This document shows, in pieces, positions 1 to 7,723 of a stretch of DNA of 64,000 nucleotides. The translations under genes were made by a program, and so were the position numbers. The stretch spans positions 124,001-188,000 of the forward strand of contig CAYGLF010000002.1 in the NCBI GenBank assembly GCA_964350945.1, written 5' to 3'. Numbering within the stretch: position 1 is the first letter of the stretch; every line of letters begins with the position of its first letter. Origin of the DNA: CAYGLF01 sp964350945 (GTDB lineage: Bacteria > Chlamydiota > Chlamydiia > Chlamydiales > JAAZZY01). The notes below the pieces were generated by a model. The model did no database searches. It worked only from the letters and a program-made list of their open reading frames with translations, and was not told where the DNA came from.

Positions 1-1695
1 ATTGACAATGAGCCGGTTAAAAGAGAGAGAAAGCTCAGCTTTGACATGAGTCTAAAAATTGGGGAGTCTCATTTTAAGCTGGTTAATATTTCCTTCAAAA
101 AGAAAGGGGCTTCAAGCGATTACGATCAAATTTTTGATGATCTAGACGAGCCTGCTATTTCTATTCACCCTCTTAAAGAAGAGCCTAAAGAGTCTCCTAT
201 AGAAGATGGTAACTATGACACTATCTTCCAAGATCTTGGGGATGAAGGGACCTACGGGGACCTTTCAGAGGGGTATGTTTCTTCCGAACGCTTTATACTC
301 AAAGTCTTGTCAGGGCCGAATACAGGCGCTGAGTTTTCGATGCAAAAGGGTCGTTCTTATATTATTGGGACCGATGTTACCGGTGCGGATATTATTTTTA
401 ATGATTTAAGTGTTTCGCGTCACCATGCACGGATTTCTATTACTGATGAAGAGGAAATCTTAGTTGAGGATTTAGATAGCCGTAATGGTGTGGCTGTTGA
501 TGGGGAGCAGATCACAGGGCAAAAGCTAGTCTCTTCTAAAAATCTGGTGAGCTTAGGAACCACGACCTTTTTAATTGTGGATCGAGAAGCTGGCGAAGAG
601 ACGATTGTCACTCCTCGCGCTACCAAGAAACCTCCAGAGGAAAAACCGACTGAGCCTGAACCTTTTGAAGAAGTTCTTGGAGCTAAAAAGCAGCATTCTT
701 TGAAATCAATGATCACAGAATCTTCTTTTATTATCACAGGTGTGCTCATCGCTGTAATTTTAGTCTTGGGATCGGGAGCTGTGTTACTTTTTAAAACATC
801 TCCAGTTGAGTTCCCTCATAAGGACTATACTAAGAGTATCCAGGGGGTTTTAGGGAGTGAGTTTCCTGATGTTAAATTTACTTTTACCTCAGGAGTTGGA
901 AGTCTCTTTTTAGTTGGGCATGTGCTCACAACTACGGAGCGAGACGAGCTCATCTACAAGCTCGATAATCTAAGTTATATTAGTCAAATAGACAACAATG
1001 TAGTGGTGGATGAGTATGTTAGCCAGGAGATGAACCTGATTCTAGCGCTGAACCCTGAATGGCAGGGTATTAGCGTGCATGCTCCAGAGCCTGGGCAGTT
1101 TGTGATGTCAGGCTATTTACCCACGCGGGAAGACAACGCAGAGCTTGTCGACTATATGAACTTGCAGTTCCCATATATTGATCGTTTAACGAACTATGTG
1201 ATTATAGAAGAGAACCTTTACCAAGATGTGATCAGCAAACTGCAAAACTATGGGTTTTACAATGTTTCCGTAGATCTTTCCAATGGGGCAGTGACCCTTT
1301 CGGGATATGTGAATTGTTCTTTTGAATCTGCCTTTGAGGGTGTTGTAAAAGATATTTCAAGGATTATGGGGGTTCGCTCTGTTAACAACTATGTGGTGAT
1401 TGTTGGTAAAAGTCAGTCGAACTCGGGCGCTTCTCAAGAACCACTTACCAAAGACCCCTCTATTGTTAATTTGACGAACTATGTTGATAAACAAGCTTCT
1501 ATTTCAGCATCTTACACTATCTCAGGTTTTGCTGCTCAAGGTGATCAAGGGAGAGCTGCTGAAGTCAATGGTCAGATTTTAACCGTTGGAAGTTATTTAG
1601 ATGGGATGCGAGTGATTGCAATTGAAGATGACTTTGTCTTTCTCGAAAAAAATGGTTTGAAATATAAAGTTGAATACCTTAGTACGAGAAAGTAA
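1..1695 (+). CDS. sctD: Type III secretion inner-membrane ring protein SctD (CdsD), 5' end probably cut by the window
   Basis: Forms the inner-membrane ring of the injectisome. Counting from the Met at 46, a forkhead-associated (FHA) domain lies at about residues 90-160 (IIGTD, then SVSRHHARI and DLDSRNGV). One membrane segment follows at about 226-250, then periplasmic BON-like repeats to the C-terminus. Before the FHA domain there are two similar acidic pieces, YDQIFDDL and YDTIFQDL. The frame stays open from base 1, so the ATG at 46 need not be the start. It has no well-placed ribosome site, and the 549 residues from it are far fewer than the roughly 830 I recall for Chlamydia CdsD, which has an extra N-terminal part. 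I therefore read the gene as 5' partial. cdsE follows after 39 bases. Confidence 0.9.
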   Translation: MDNEPVKRERKLSFDMSLKIGESHFKLVNISFKKKGASSDYDQIFDDLDEPAISIHPLKEEPKESPIEDGNYDTIFQDLGDEGTYGDLSEGYVSSERFILKVLSGPNTGAEFSMQKGRSYIIGTDVTGADIIFNDLSVSRHHARISITDEEEILVEDLDSRNGVAVDGEQITGQKLVSSKNLVSLGTTTFLIVDREAGEETIVTPRATKKPPEEKPTEPEPFEEVLGAKKQHSLKSMITESSFIITGVLIAVILVLGSGAVLLFKTSPVEFPHKDYTKSIQGVLGSEFPDVKFTFTSGVGSLFLVGHVLTTTERDELIYKLDNLSYISQIDNNVVVDEYVSQEMNLILALNPEWQGISVHAPEPGQFVMSGYLPTREDNAELVDYMNLQFPYIDRLTNYVIIEENLYQDVISKLQNYGFYNVSVDLSNGAVTLSGYVNCSFESAFEGVVKDISRIMGVRSVNNYVVIVGKSQSNSGASQEPLTKDPSIVNLTNYVDKQASISASYTISGFAAQGDQGRAAEVNGQILTVGSYLDGMRVIAIEDDFVFLEKNGLKYKVEYLSTRK

Positions 1696-1734
1696 CAAGG
1701 AAATAAAAAATATAACGATTTAGGGGACACGAAT

Positions 1735-1959
1735 ATGTTCGGTAAAAAAGGCAATGATGAAATTTCAAAGATGACCTATGAAATGGAATCGTGGGATTCA
1801 AAGAAAAAAGAAGAGATGATAGATCTTTGCTGCGAGCGCATTAGTCTTTTAAAGACAATGCTTCGAGAAGAAAACAGCACAACTGATAAATATAATGAAA
1901 TGGGCTTACTCATGCATGGTTACAATTCTATGAGAGAAGTCATTAACAGAATATCATAG
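1735..1959 (+). CDS. cdsE: Type III secretion needle co-chaperone CdsE
   Basis: A 74-residue, charged, probably helical protein. It has no recognisable catalytic motif. It is identified by size and by its place between sctD and the needle gene, matching Chlamydia CdsE (CT665), which with CdsG binds the needle subunit and stops it polymerising in the cytoplasm. The start is supported by AGGGGA about ten bases upstream. cdsF follows nine bases after the stop, so the two are surely cotranscribed. Function is inferred from synteny and family knowledge. Confidence 0.8.
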   Translation: MFGKKGNDEISKMTYEMESWDSKKKEEMIDLCCERISLLKTMLREENSTTDKYNEMGLLMHGYNSMREVINRIS

Positions 1960-1968
1960 GGGAATACC

Positions 1969-2202
1969 ATGACTTTAAATTGGACAAACATGAGTGATGC
2001 ACTTGCTAAAAGTGTGGGAGCTGTTGGCTCGACTCTAAAACAGATTAATTCAACAAAAATGAGTGGTGGGATGCAAATCCAAAAGACCGCTGAATTACAA
2101 TGGCAGATGTCATTGATGCAACAGATGATACAAGCTTCCTCGAATGTAATCGAAGGCTGCTTATCTGTCACGAAAGGTATGATCAGTAACATGAACAGAT
2201 AA
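1969..2202 (+). CDS. cdsF: Type III secretion needle protein CdsF
   Basis: A 77-residue protein with the size and make-up of a needle subunit: small, helical, with Met/Gln-rich stretches such as LQWQMSLMQQMIQ, and no signal peptide, as expected for an early substrate of the apparatus itself. It has one Cys near the C-terminus; as I recall, Chlamydia CdsF is cysteine-containing and disulfide-linked in elementary bodies. AGGGGA lies just upstream of the ATG. It sits between its presumed co-chaperones cdsE and cdsG. Confidence 0.85.
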   Translation: MTLNWTNMSDALAKSVGAVGSTLKQINSTKMSGGMQIQKTAELQWQMSLMQQMIQASSNVIEGCLSVTKGMISNMNR

Positions 2203-2231
2203 AGTAATATATTTTGTATTAGGGAAGTAGA

Positions 2232-2708
2232 ATGGAAATTTATCACGAAGAATTTAAAAAATTTAGACCTGACTCAGCAGCACTTATAGAGGCTGGGTTT
2301 GTAGCGATTCGGCAAGTTGACCAAGAGTCTGCTCGCAAATGTTTTATGGCGTCAATGGTGATTGACCCAAATAACAGCCTTCCCGTACTTGGGCTAGGTA
2401 TTATACATCTTTTTGACCTCAATATCATTGAAGCTAAAAAAACCTTTCATGAAATTTTAAAACATGAGCCTGAGAATCATGTTGCTAAAACTATGTTAGG
2501 CATTGCGAATTTATACACTGTAACTGAAGAAGGCCTTAAAGAAGGTGGGGACTTAATTGAAGACTCAATGAGCGCTACAAATGATGCAGAGTTAAAGAAA
2601 CTCAATCATCATTCTCAAGAATTGCTCAAAGAAATTCGCAGCAAGATGAAAGATCTACATCCTCTCGAGTCTACAGACCAGCCCATTCAAAAGCGTTTAA
2701 AGAAGTAG
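2232..2708 (+). CDS. cdsG: Type III secretion needle chaperone CdsG (TPR protein)
   Basis: 158 residues with tetratricopeptide-like helices. Two consecutive units are visible at about residues 15-90 (for example ARKCFMASMVIDPNNSLPVLGLG, split here by position, and KKTFHEILKHEPENHVAKTMLG). This matches SctG/YscG-type chaperones that hold the needle subunit together with a small partner, here probably CdsE. The C-terminus is basic and ends in a KRLKK tail. AGGGAAG precedes the ATG. Synteny with CT667 supports the call. Confidence 0.8.
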   Translation: MEIYHEEFKKFRPDSAALIEAGFVAIRQVDQESARKCFMASMVIDPNNSLPVLGLGIIHLFDLNIIEAKKTFHEILKHEPENHVAKTMLGIANLYTVTEEGLKEGGDLIEDSMSATNDAELKKLNHHSQELLKEIRSKMKDLHPLESTDQPIQKRLKK

Positions 2709-2736
2709 TTGATGAATAGATAAAAGTGAGGGAGTT

Positions 2737-3420
2737 ATGGCACAATCGCCTATTGACGGTAAATTTAATATCGGGCCAAGCGAGCCAACTCCTGACTCTT
2801 TATCTTCTGGAAATGAAGAAGATGGTCAAGGTTTTGAGCAAATCGCTAAAGCGATGCCGTCAACACCTGTTCAAAAGCCATCTCCTATGACAGTAGCTCA
2901 AAACTCGCAGCCGAGCATGCAAGCAGGTCAGGTGAATGCTGAAAATTTCGTAGCAAATATCCAGCAGGTGATGCAGCAGATGCAAGGTCTTCAGGTGGGT
3001 CTTCAAACTCCAAATTTAAAACTCAACGCACGCACCAGCCGTCTTTTGGATGCTAAATTAAAAAGAGCTAATGAAAATATCCAATTTATTCATTCAAAGG
3101 CGAACGTGGGTGAAGAGGGAGATCAGGAAGACGAAAGTAGCTCGGGTCTTGCTTCAATGCCGGTTGGGGATGGAAAAGATAACAACAAAGCTGTTATATT
3201 GAAGTTTGTCAATTATTTGACAGATGGGCAATCACAACTTGAAAGCGCTATTCACGGCGTTTCTCATTCTGATGGGAAGCAAAGCCCACAAATGAGAATT
3301 AAGGATATGTTTGCGATGCAGGTGAAACTATATAGAGCGCAAGTTGAAATTGAATTTTCAACAGCGGTATTGCAAAAAGCAATTGATGATCTCAAAACAC
3401 TGATGAATGTACAGCTTTAA
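2737..3420 (+). CDS. CT668-like conserved chlamydial type III secretion operon protein
   Basis: 227 residues of unknown biochemical role. The N-terminal 75 residues are rich in Ser, Pro, Gln and Gly and look disordered. A Gln/Met-rich stretch (QQVMQQMQGLQ) follows, and the C-terminal half is helical. It takes the place of Chlamydia CT668, about the same length, between cdsG and cdsN. The stop overlaps the sctN start by one base (TAATG), which suggests translational coupling with the ATPase. The helical C-terminal part could be a substrate- or ATPase-interacting module, but that is a guess. Confidence 0.75.
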   Translation: MAQSPIDGKFNIGPSEPTPDSLSSGNEEDGQGFEQIAKAMPSTPVQKPSPMTVAQNSQPSMQAGQVNAENFVANIQQVMQQMQGLQVGLQTPNLKLNARTSRLLDAKLKRANENIQFIHSKANVGEEGDQEDESSSGLASMPVGDGKDNNKAVILKFVNYLTDGQSQLESAIHGVSHSDGKQSPQMRIKDMFAMQVKLYRAQVEIEFSTAVLQKAIDDLKTLMNVQL

Positions 3421-4736
3421 TGGATAACGAGTCAAATTTTGAAAACTTATTAAACGAACTCGAATCTCTCGAACTGACGACAGTTCACGGGCGGATTACA
3501 GAAATTGTGGGTATGCTGATCAAAGCTGTTGTTCCTCAAGTGAAAGTTGGGGAAGTGTGTTTGATCAAGCGTGAAACAGAGCCCCTTCGAGCTCAAGTGG
3601 TTGGCTTTACCCAAGATGAAGTTCTTTTATCTCCTTTAGGTGATATGAGCGGAGTGGGCCCTTCTTCAGAAGTCATCCCAACGCGCAAACCCTTACAAGT
3701 AAGAATCGGCCCCGGGCTTTTAGGGCGAGTTCTCAACGGTTTGGGTGAGCCAATTGACGTTGATAAAAAAGGCCCTTTAAATGTCAGCGAAGTCTACCCG
3801 ATCGAACAAAATCCCCCTGATCCTCTAACCAGAAAGATTATTACCGAGCCTATTTCAGTAGGTGTCCGTTGTTTAGATGGTGTTTTAACCTGTGGACAAG
3901 GGCAGAGAATAGGGATTTTTGCTGGAGCTGGAGTTGGAAAGTCAACGACTTTGGGGATGATTGCACGAAATGCCGAAGCCGATGTGAATGTCATTGCATT
4001 AATAGGAGAGCGTGGGCGAGAGCTTCGGGAGTTTATTGAGAAAGACCTAGGTGAAGAGGGAATGGCAAAATCTGTAGTTGTGGTTTCGACATCAGATCAG
4101 CCTTCACAAGTGCGTATTAATGCAGCTTATGTCGGCACTGCGATCGCAGAGTATTTTAGAGACCAGGGGAAGTCCGTGATTTTAATGATGGATTCGGTGA
4201 CTCGTTTTGCAAGAGCTCTGCGCGAAGTAGGTCTTGCTAAAGGAGAGCCTCCTGCAAGAGCTGGTTTTACTCCTTCGGTTTTTGCAACGCTCCCCAAGTT
4301 ATTAGAGCGTTCTGGCAATTCTGATGTCGGCTCGATAACAGCCTTTTACACAGTGCTTGTAGAAGGAGGAGATATGAGTGAGCCGGTTGCCGATGAAACC
4401 AAGTCTATTCTAGATGCTCACATTGTTTTATCTCCGGAACTTGCGCAGTCTTATCACTATCCTGCCGTAGATGTACTAGCATCTGTCAGTCGTATTTTAC
4501 CCTCTATTGTCGATAAAGAGCATCTTCAGTTGATTGGTAAGGTGCGAGAGGTTTTGGCCAATTATAAGAAGAATGAGCTGCTCATTCGTATTGGAGAATA
4601 TAAACCAGGTTCTGACAGAGATGCTGATTATGCAATCAATTACATTCAAAAAGTGAATGCTTTTTTAAAGCAAGGAACCCACGAAAAATCTTCTTTTGAA
4701 GAGACTCTGTCTCAACTTAAAGCCCTTTTTAGATAA
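3420..4736 (+). CDS. sctN: Type III secretion ATPase SctN (CdsN)
   Basis: Hexameric ATPase at the base of the injectisome that strips chaperones and unfolds substrates. 438 residues, normal for SctN/FliI. The Walker A loop GAGVGKST is at residues 169-176. The GERGRE segment carries the catalytic Glu at about 197, and the Walker B strand VILMMD ends at Asp258, followed by SVTRFARA, the F1-beta-like signature of this family. The N-terminal beta-barrel and C-terminal helical domains appear complete. It starts on the last base of the preceding stop codon and is followed by its presumed stalk sctO after 14 bases. Confidence 0.97.
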   Translation: MDNESNFENLLNELESLELTTVHGRITEIVGMLIKAVVPQVKVGEVCLIKRETEPLRAQVVGFTQDEVLLSPLGDMSGVGPSSEVIPTRKPLQVRIGPGLLGRVLNGLGEPIDVDKKGPLNVSEVYPIEQNPPDPLTRKIITEPISVGVRCLDGVLTCGQGQRIGIFAGAGVGKSTTLGMIARNAEADVNVIALIGERGRELREFIEKDLGEEGMAKSVVVVSTSDQPSQVRINAAYVGTAIAEYFRDQGKSVILMMDSVTRFARALREVGLAKGEPPARAGFTPSVFATLPKLLERSGNSDVGSITAFYTVLVEGGDMSEPVADETKSILDAHIVLSPELAQSYHYPAVDVLASVSRILPSIVDKEHLQLIGKVREVLANYKKNELLIRIGEYKPGSDRDADYAINYIQKVNAFLKQGTHEKSSFEETLSQLKALFR

Positions 4737-4750
4737 GGAGCTGGGCCTTT

Positions 4751-5299
4751 ATGGCAAAAAATAAAATCAAATATCCTCTCGAGCAAGTCCTAGAAATCAA
4801 AATTCGGCGTGTAAATCAAGCTGAAAAAGTCGTCCAAGAAAAGAAAGAAATACTAGAGAAAGAGCAAAAGAAGCTAAGGGGTTATCAAGAAGCTTACCAA
4901 AAAGTAGAGGATCATCATAAAGTGAAAATTGATCAGCTAAGGGAGGCTTTGGATGCTGGATCTCCCTCACATAAAATAGAACAGATTCGCGTTTATATCA
5001 AAGAAGTGAAAGATAAAATGTATGAGGAAAAGCGCAAAGTCGAGCGTCAAGAAAAGCAGGTTGAAAGAGCAACCAAAGAGTTGGAGGCAGCTCAAAAGGT
5101 CCTCAAAGAGAGAAGGCTTGAGGTGGATAAATTAGAGACCCATAAAGGGGATTGGAGTGCCAAGGAGCTTAAAGAATTAAGAAGACTTGAAGCGAAAGAG
5201 CAAGATGAAATAGGTTCTTTAGTTTTTTTAAGTAATAAACGTAAAGAGATGGAATCTCAAAAAAGAAGAGCAAAGAGGAAAGTGGGCGATGGACAATAA
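4751..5299 (+). CDS. sctO: Type III secretion ATPase stalk protein SctO (CdsO)
   Basis: 182 residues, almost wholly charged heptad-like coiled coil rich in Lys, Glu and Gln, as in YscO/FliJ proteins that rotate inside or dock on the ATPase ring. No other domain is visible. It lies directly after sctN and overlaps the start of sctP by 11 bases. The order ATPase, stalk, needle-length protein is that of Chlamydia CT669-CT670-CT671 and of many other injectisomes. Confidence 0.88.
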   Translation: MAKNKIKYPLEQVLEIKIRRVNQAEKVVQEKKEILEKEQKKLRGYQEAYQKVEDHHKVKIDQLREALDAGSPSHKIEQIRVYIKEVKDKMYEEKRKVERQEKQVERATKELEAAQKVLKERRLEVDKLETHKGDWSAKELKELRRLEAKEQDEIGSLVFLSNKRKEMESQKRRAKRKVGDGQ

Positions 5300-6455
5300 A
5301 ATACCTCCACAAGACATCAATTTCAACCGGCCTAAAGTCAATAACGAAGAGGATGAGGACGATTTTGACGAGCGTTCTTTTAAGGAGAAAATGGCTGAAC
5401 GCAAACAAGAGAGCGAAGAGCGCATCAGTTTGCAGGAGGAGGCAAAGCAAAAGGACCAAGCTGAAGAGAGCTCTTTTGATGCTGAAGCAGCCAAACAAGA
5501 GATGGGCGAAGAAAAGAAACCAGATGAAATGAAAAATGAAGAAGAGAAAATGCTGGAAAAAGAGGACGAAGTTGCCGAAAAGGGCTTGAGCAAAGATTCT
5601 CCAACTCTAACTCCTTTGCAAAAAAGCAAGTTGAAAGGGAAACACCCTGTTAAAAATAAGCTTGTTAAAGACTCCCGGTTTGCGATCAAAAAAGGGATGG
5701 GGAAAGTGAAGCATGAAGAAAAGAAAAAAGAGGAAAAGGTAGATAAAAAAAAGGAAAAGCACGGAGGGGGTAAAGAAAAAAGCGATGAAAGAAGAGTCGA
5801 TAAAAAGTCAGATAACCATGATTCTGGATCTGATGACGGCCATGAGGGCCATGAGGGCCATTTACACAATCATAGCCATGAAGGACCCCACCCGAATGTA
5901 GAGCCTACAGCACCCCATTCGAAGTATTTAAAGCCTAAACACCATGTGGAGAGCAATCAAAGCATTGCTGACAACCCCTCGATCGCAGCGATTGTAGCAG
6001 CTTCTAATCCGAATAATATTTTCGACCCTTCATTTTTTAAGCATTCTAGGTCAAAAGACTTAAGTAAGTCATCTTCGTCTAAAAAAGGTTCTTCTGTAGA
6101 CTCTTTAGAGGGAAGTTCGGGTTCTAAAATAGAGAAGATGGATGTTCTAGCAGATGATAGACACTCAGAGCAGGATTTTGAGGAGCTGGCCAGTTCTTTG
6201 ATTCAAGAGGCAGAAGTGTTGCATTCAGGAGATCAAACAGAGACGACAATTTCTTTAAATCTTCCTGGATCTGTATTTGATCAAGGAGTTGTGAAAATTA
6301 TGACATATCGATATCGCCCTCTTGAAGTCAACCTTGCCTTTTCTAATTTTTCTCCTAAGGCACACAAAGCCCTTCAAGAAAGTTCAGATAATTTAAAAAA
6401 AGCCTTGAAAAGAAAATCACTGAAGGTTCATCAACTAGAAATAACAGAAGAATAA
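5289..6455 (+). CDS. sctP: Type III secretion needle-length/substrate-switch protein SctP (CdsP)
   Basis: 388 residues. The first two thirds are low-complexity and very rich in Lys, Glu, Asp and Ser, with no hydrophobic core. A histidine-rich insert lies at about residues 184-205, starting with GHEGHEGH. The C-terminal 80 or so residues (from about 310) form a compact domain with mixed strands, ending near the stop, that I read as the FliK/YscP switch domain. Chlamydia CdsP is shorter as I recall it, so the linker has expanded here. In this family the linker acts as a molecular ruler, so its length may bear on needle length; that is inference. Confidence 0.8.
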   Translation: MDNKIPPQDINFNRPKVNNEEDEDDFDERSFKEKMAERKQESEERISLQEEAKQKDQAEESSFDAEAAKQEMGEEKKPDEMKNEEEKMLEKEDEVAEKGLSKDSPTLTPLQKSKLKGKHPVKNKLVKDSRFAIKKGMGKVKHEEKKKEEKVDKKKEKHGGGKEKSDERRVDKKSDNHDSGSDDGHEGHEGHLHNHSHEGPHPNVEPTAPHSKYLKPKHHVESNQSIADNPSIAAIVAASNPNNIFDPSFFKHSRSKDLSKSSSSKKGSSVDSLEGSSGSKIEKMDVLADDRHSEQDFEELASSLIQEAEVLHSGDQTETTISLNLPGSVFDQGVVKIMTYRYRPLEVNLAFSNFSPKAHKALQESSDNLKKALKRKSLKVHQLEITEE

Positions 6456-6483
6456 CCTAAATATTTGAGTTCACTTTAAACCT

Positions 6484-7707
6484 ATGTCTTTAGATTGGCT
6501 ACAGTCCGTGGAAAAAACGTTAATTGATTTAGATCAAATACCTATTTTGGGTAAAGCTCCTCCCTTTAATTGGAAAGCTCTAACGCTCAAATTACGTGAT
6601 TTATTACAAATTGAAGATTTAGAACTGACTCCTCATGAGTTTGCATGGAGAGAGTCTGATGAATTACTGCAGAGTCTTGGAGAGCATCCTCTTTGTTTAA
6701 ATATCTCTATGTTGCCTCTTCAAGGGCATGTGTCAGCTTTAGTTGCTGCCCAAGATTTTAACTCGTTTGCTTCTTGGGTTGTTGAGCATAAGGCGGGTTC
6801 AAATACATTACTATCGCCACATTTTACAGACGGATTATTTCATTTTGTCTCTTTGGAAGTGCTCAAAAACCTGCAGTCAGATGCTTGTTTTGACGGATTT
6901 TTAATGAGGATTTTATCGAATCAATTACCACCTTCTTCTCATTCACTGGTTTTTGATGTATCCTTAAAAGCTTACAAGGAAGTACTTAACTTTAAGTTAG
7001 TGGTCCCTGAACCTTTTAGAAAGAACTGGATACAGCACTTTGCAGCCAGGCCTATGCACATCCCTCAAAAGATGCGACAAAGTGTAGAAGTTCTTTGTAG
7101 TGTAGAGGCTGCAAGTCTGTGTATGACTCGTCAAGAGTGGGGGCAGGTCCATGTTGGAGATTTTATTGCCTTGGATCATGAAGCCCTTGATGTGGAGAAT
7201 AATTCAGGGAGTCTTTATCTGTCTGTTGAACAGCAAAAACTGTTTAGAGTTAGAATAAAAAGTCATGGGCTCAAAATATTAGAGCAGTCCATCTATCAAG
7301 AGGAAGCAACGTCTATGGATAATGAACAAGAAGATTTGCTCTCAGAGATATCAGATCTAGAGCAATCTCGAAAAGAATCAATCGACCCTATCCCAGCGGA
7401 TGAGGAGTTGGAAGAGTTTGAAGAAAATGAACCTGATAGTGATAGTGCTGAGCAAAGCATTGTGGTGACACCAGAAAAAGCTTCTTTGGAAAAAATTGAA
7501 AAGGTTCCTTTAAACATTGTTGTAGAGGTGGCCCGTTTTAAAATGACCTGCGAAAAGTTGATGCAGCTTAAACCAGGAAATCTTTTAGAGCTCAATGTTT
7601 CCTTGGAAAAACCTGTCGATCTCGTCGTTAATGGCCGTAAGATTGCGACTGGAGAGCTTGTTCGTGTTGGAGAGACTTTAGGGGTACAGATCCTGAAAAT
7701 AGGTTAG
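6484..7707 (+). CDS. sctQ: Type III secretion cytoplasmic ring protein SctQ (CdsQ)
   Basis: 407 residues. The last 75 form a SpoA (SPOA/FliN) domain: LNIVVEVARFKMTCEKL, then LKPGNLLELNV, then VDLVVNGRKIATGELV and ending GVQILKI. A second, more divergent SpoA-like region lies at about 195-265 (VEVLCSV to ILEQ). Between them is an acidic linker. SctQ forms the sorting platform under the export gate. An internal start making a separate short SctQ-C product is common in this family and could exist here, but no clear internal ribosome site was identified. Confidence 0.9.
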   Translation: MSLDWLQSVEKTLIDLDQIPILGKAPPFNWKALTLKLRDLLQIEDLELTPHEFAWRESDELLQSLGEHPLCLNISMLPLQGHVSALVAAQDFNSFASWVVEHKAGSNTLLSPHFTDGLFHFVSLEVLKNLQSDACFDGFLMRILSNQLPPSSHSLVFDVSLKAYKEVLNFKLVVPEPFRKNWIQHFAARPMHIPQKMRQSVEVLCSVEAASLCMTRQEWGQVHVGDFIALDHEALDVENNSGSLYLSVEQQKLFRVRIKSHGLKILEQSIYQEEATSMDNEQEDLLSEISDLEQSRKESIDPIPADEELEEFEENEPDSDSAEQSIVVTPEKASLEKIEKVPLNIVVEVARFKMTCEKLMQLKPGNLLELNVSLEKPVDLVVNGRKIATGELVRVGETLGVQILKIG

Positions 7708-7723
7708 CAAAAGCTTATTGCTT

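Noticed and set aside
2..49. Tail of an upstream gene in another frame ending TGA at 47-49, overlapping the ATG at 46
   Set aside because: Only 15 codons are visible and they cannot be told from chance. The sctD frame is also open to base 1, and Chlamydia CdsD is longer, so an upstream part of sctD itself is more likely.
5169..5869. Long minus-strand frames (up to 213 codons) opposite sctO and sctP
   Set aside because: They come from low-complexity Lys/Glu-rich codons read backwards, giving Ser/Phe-rich text with no ribosome site or motif.
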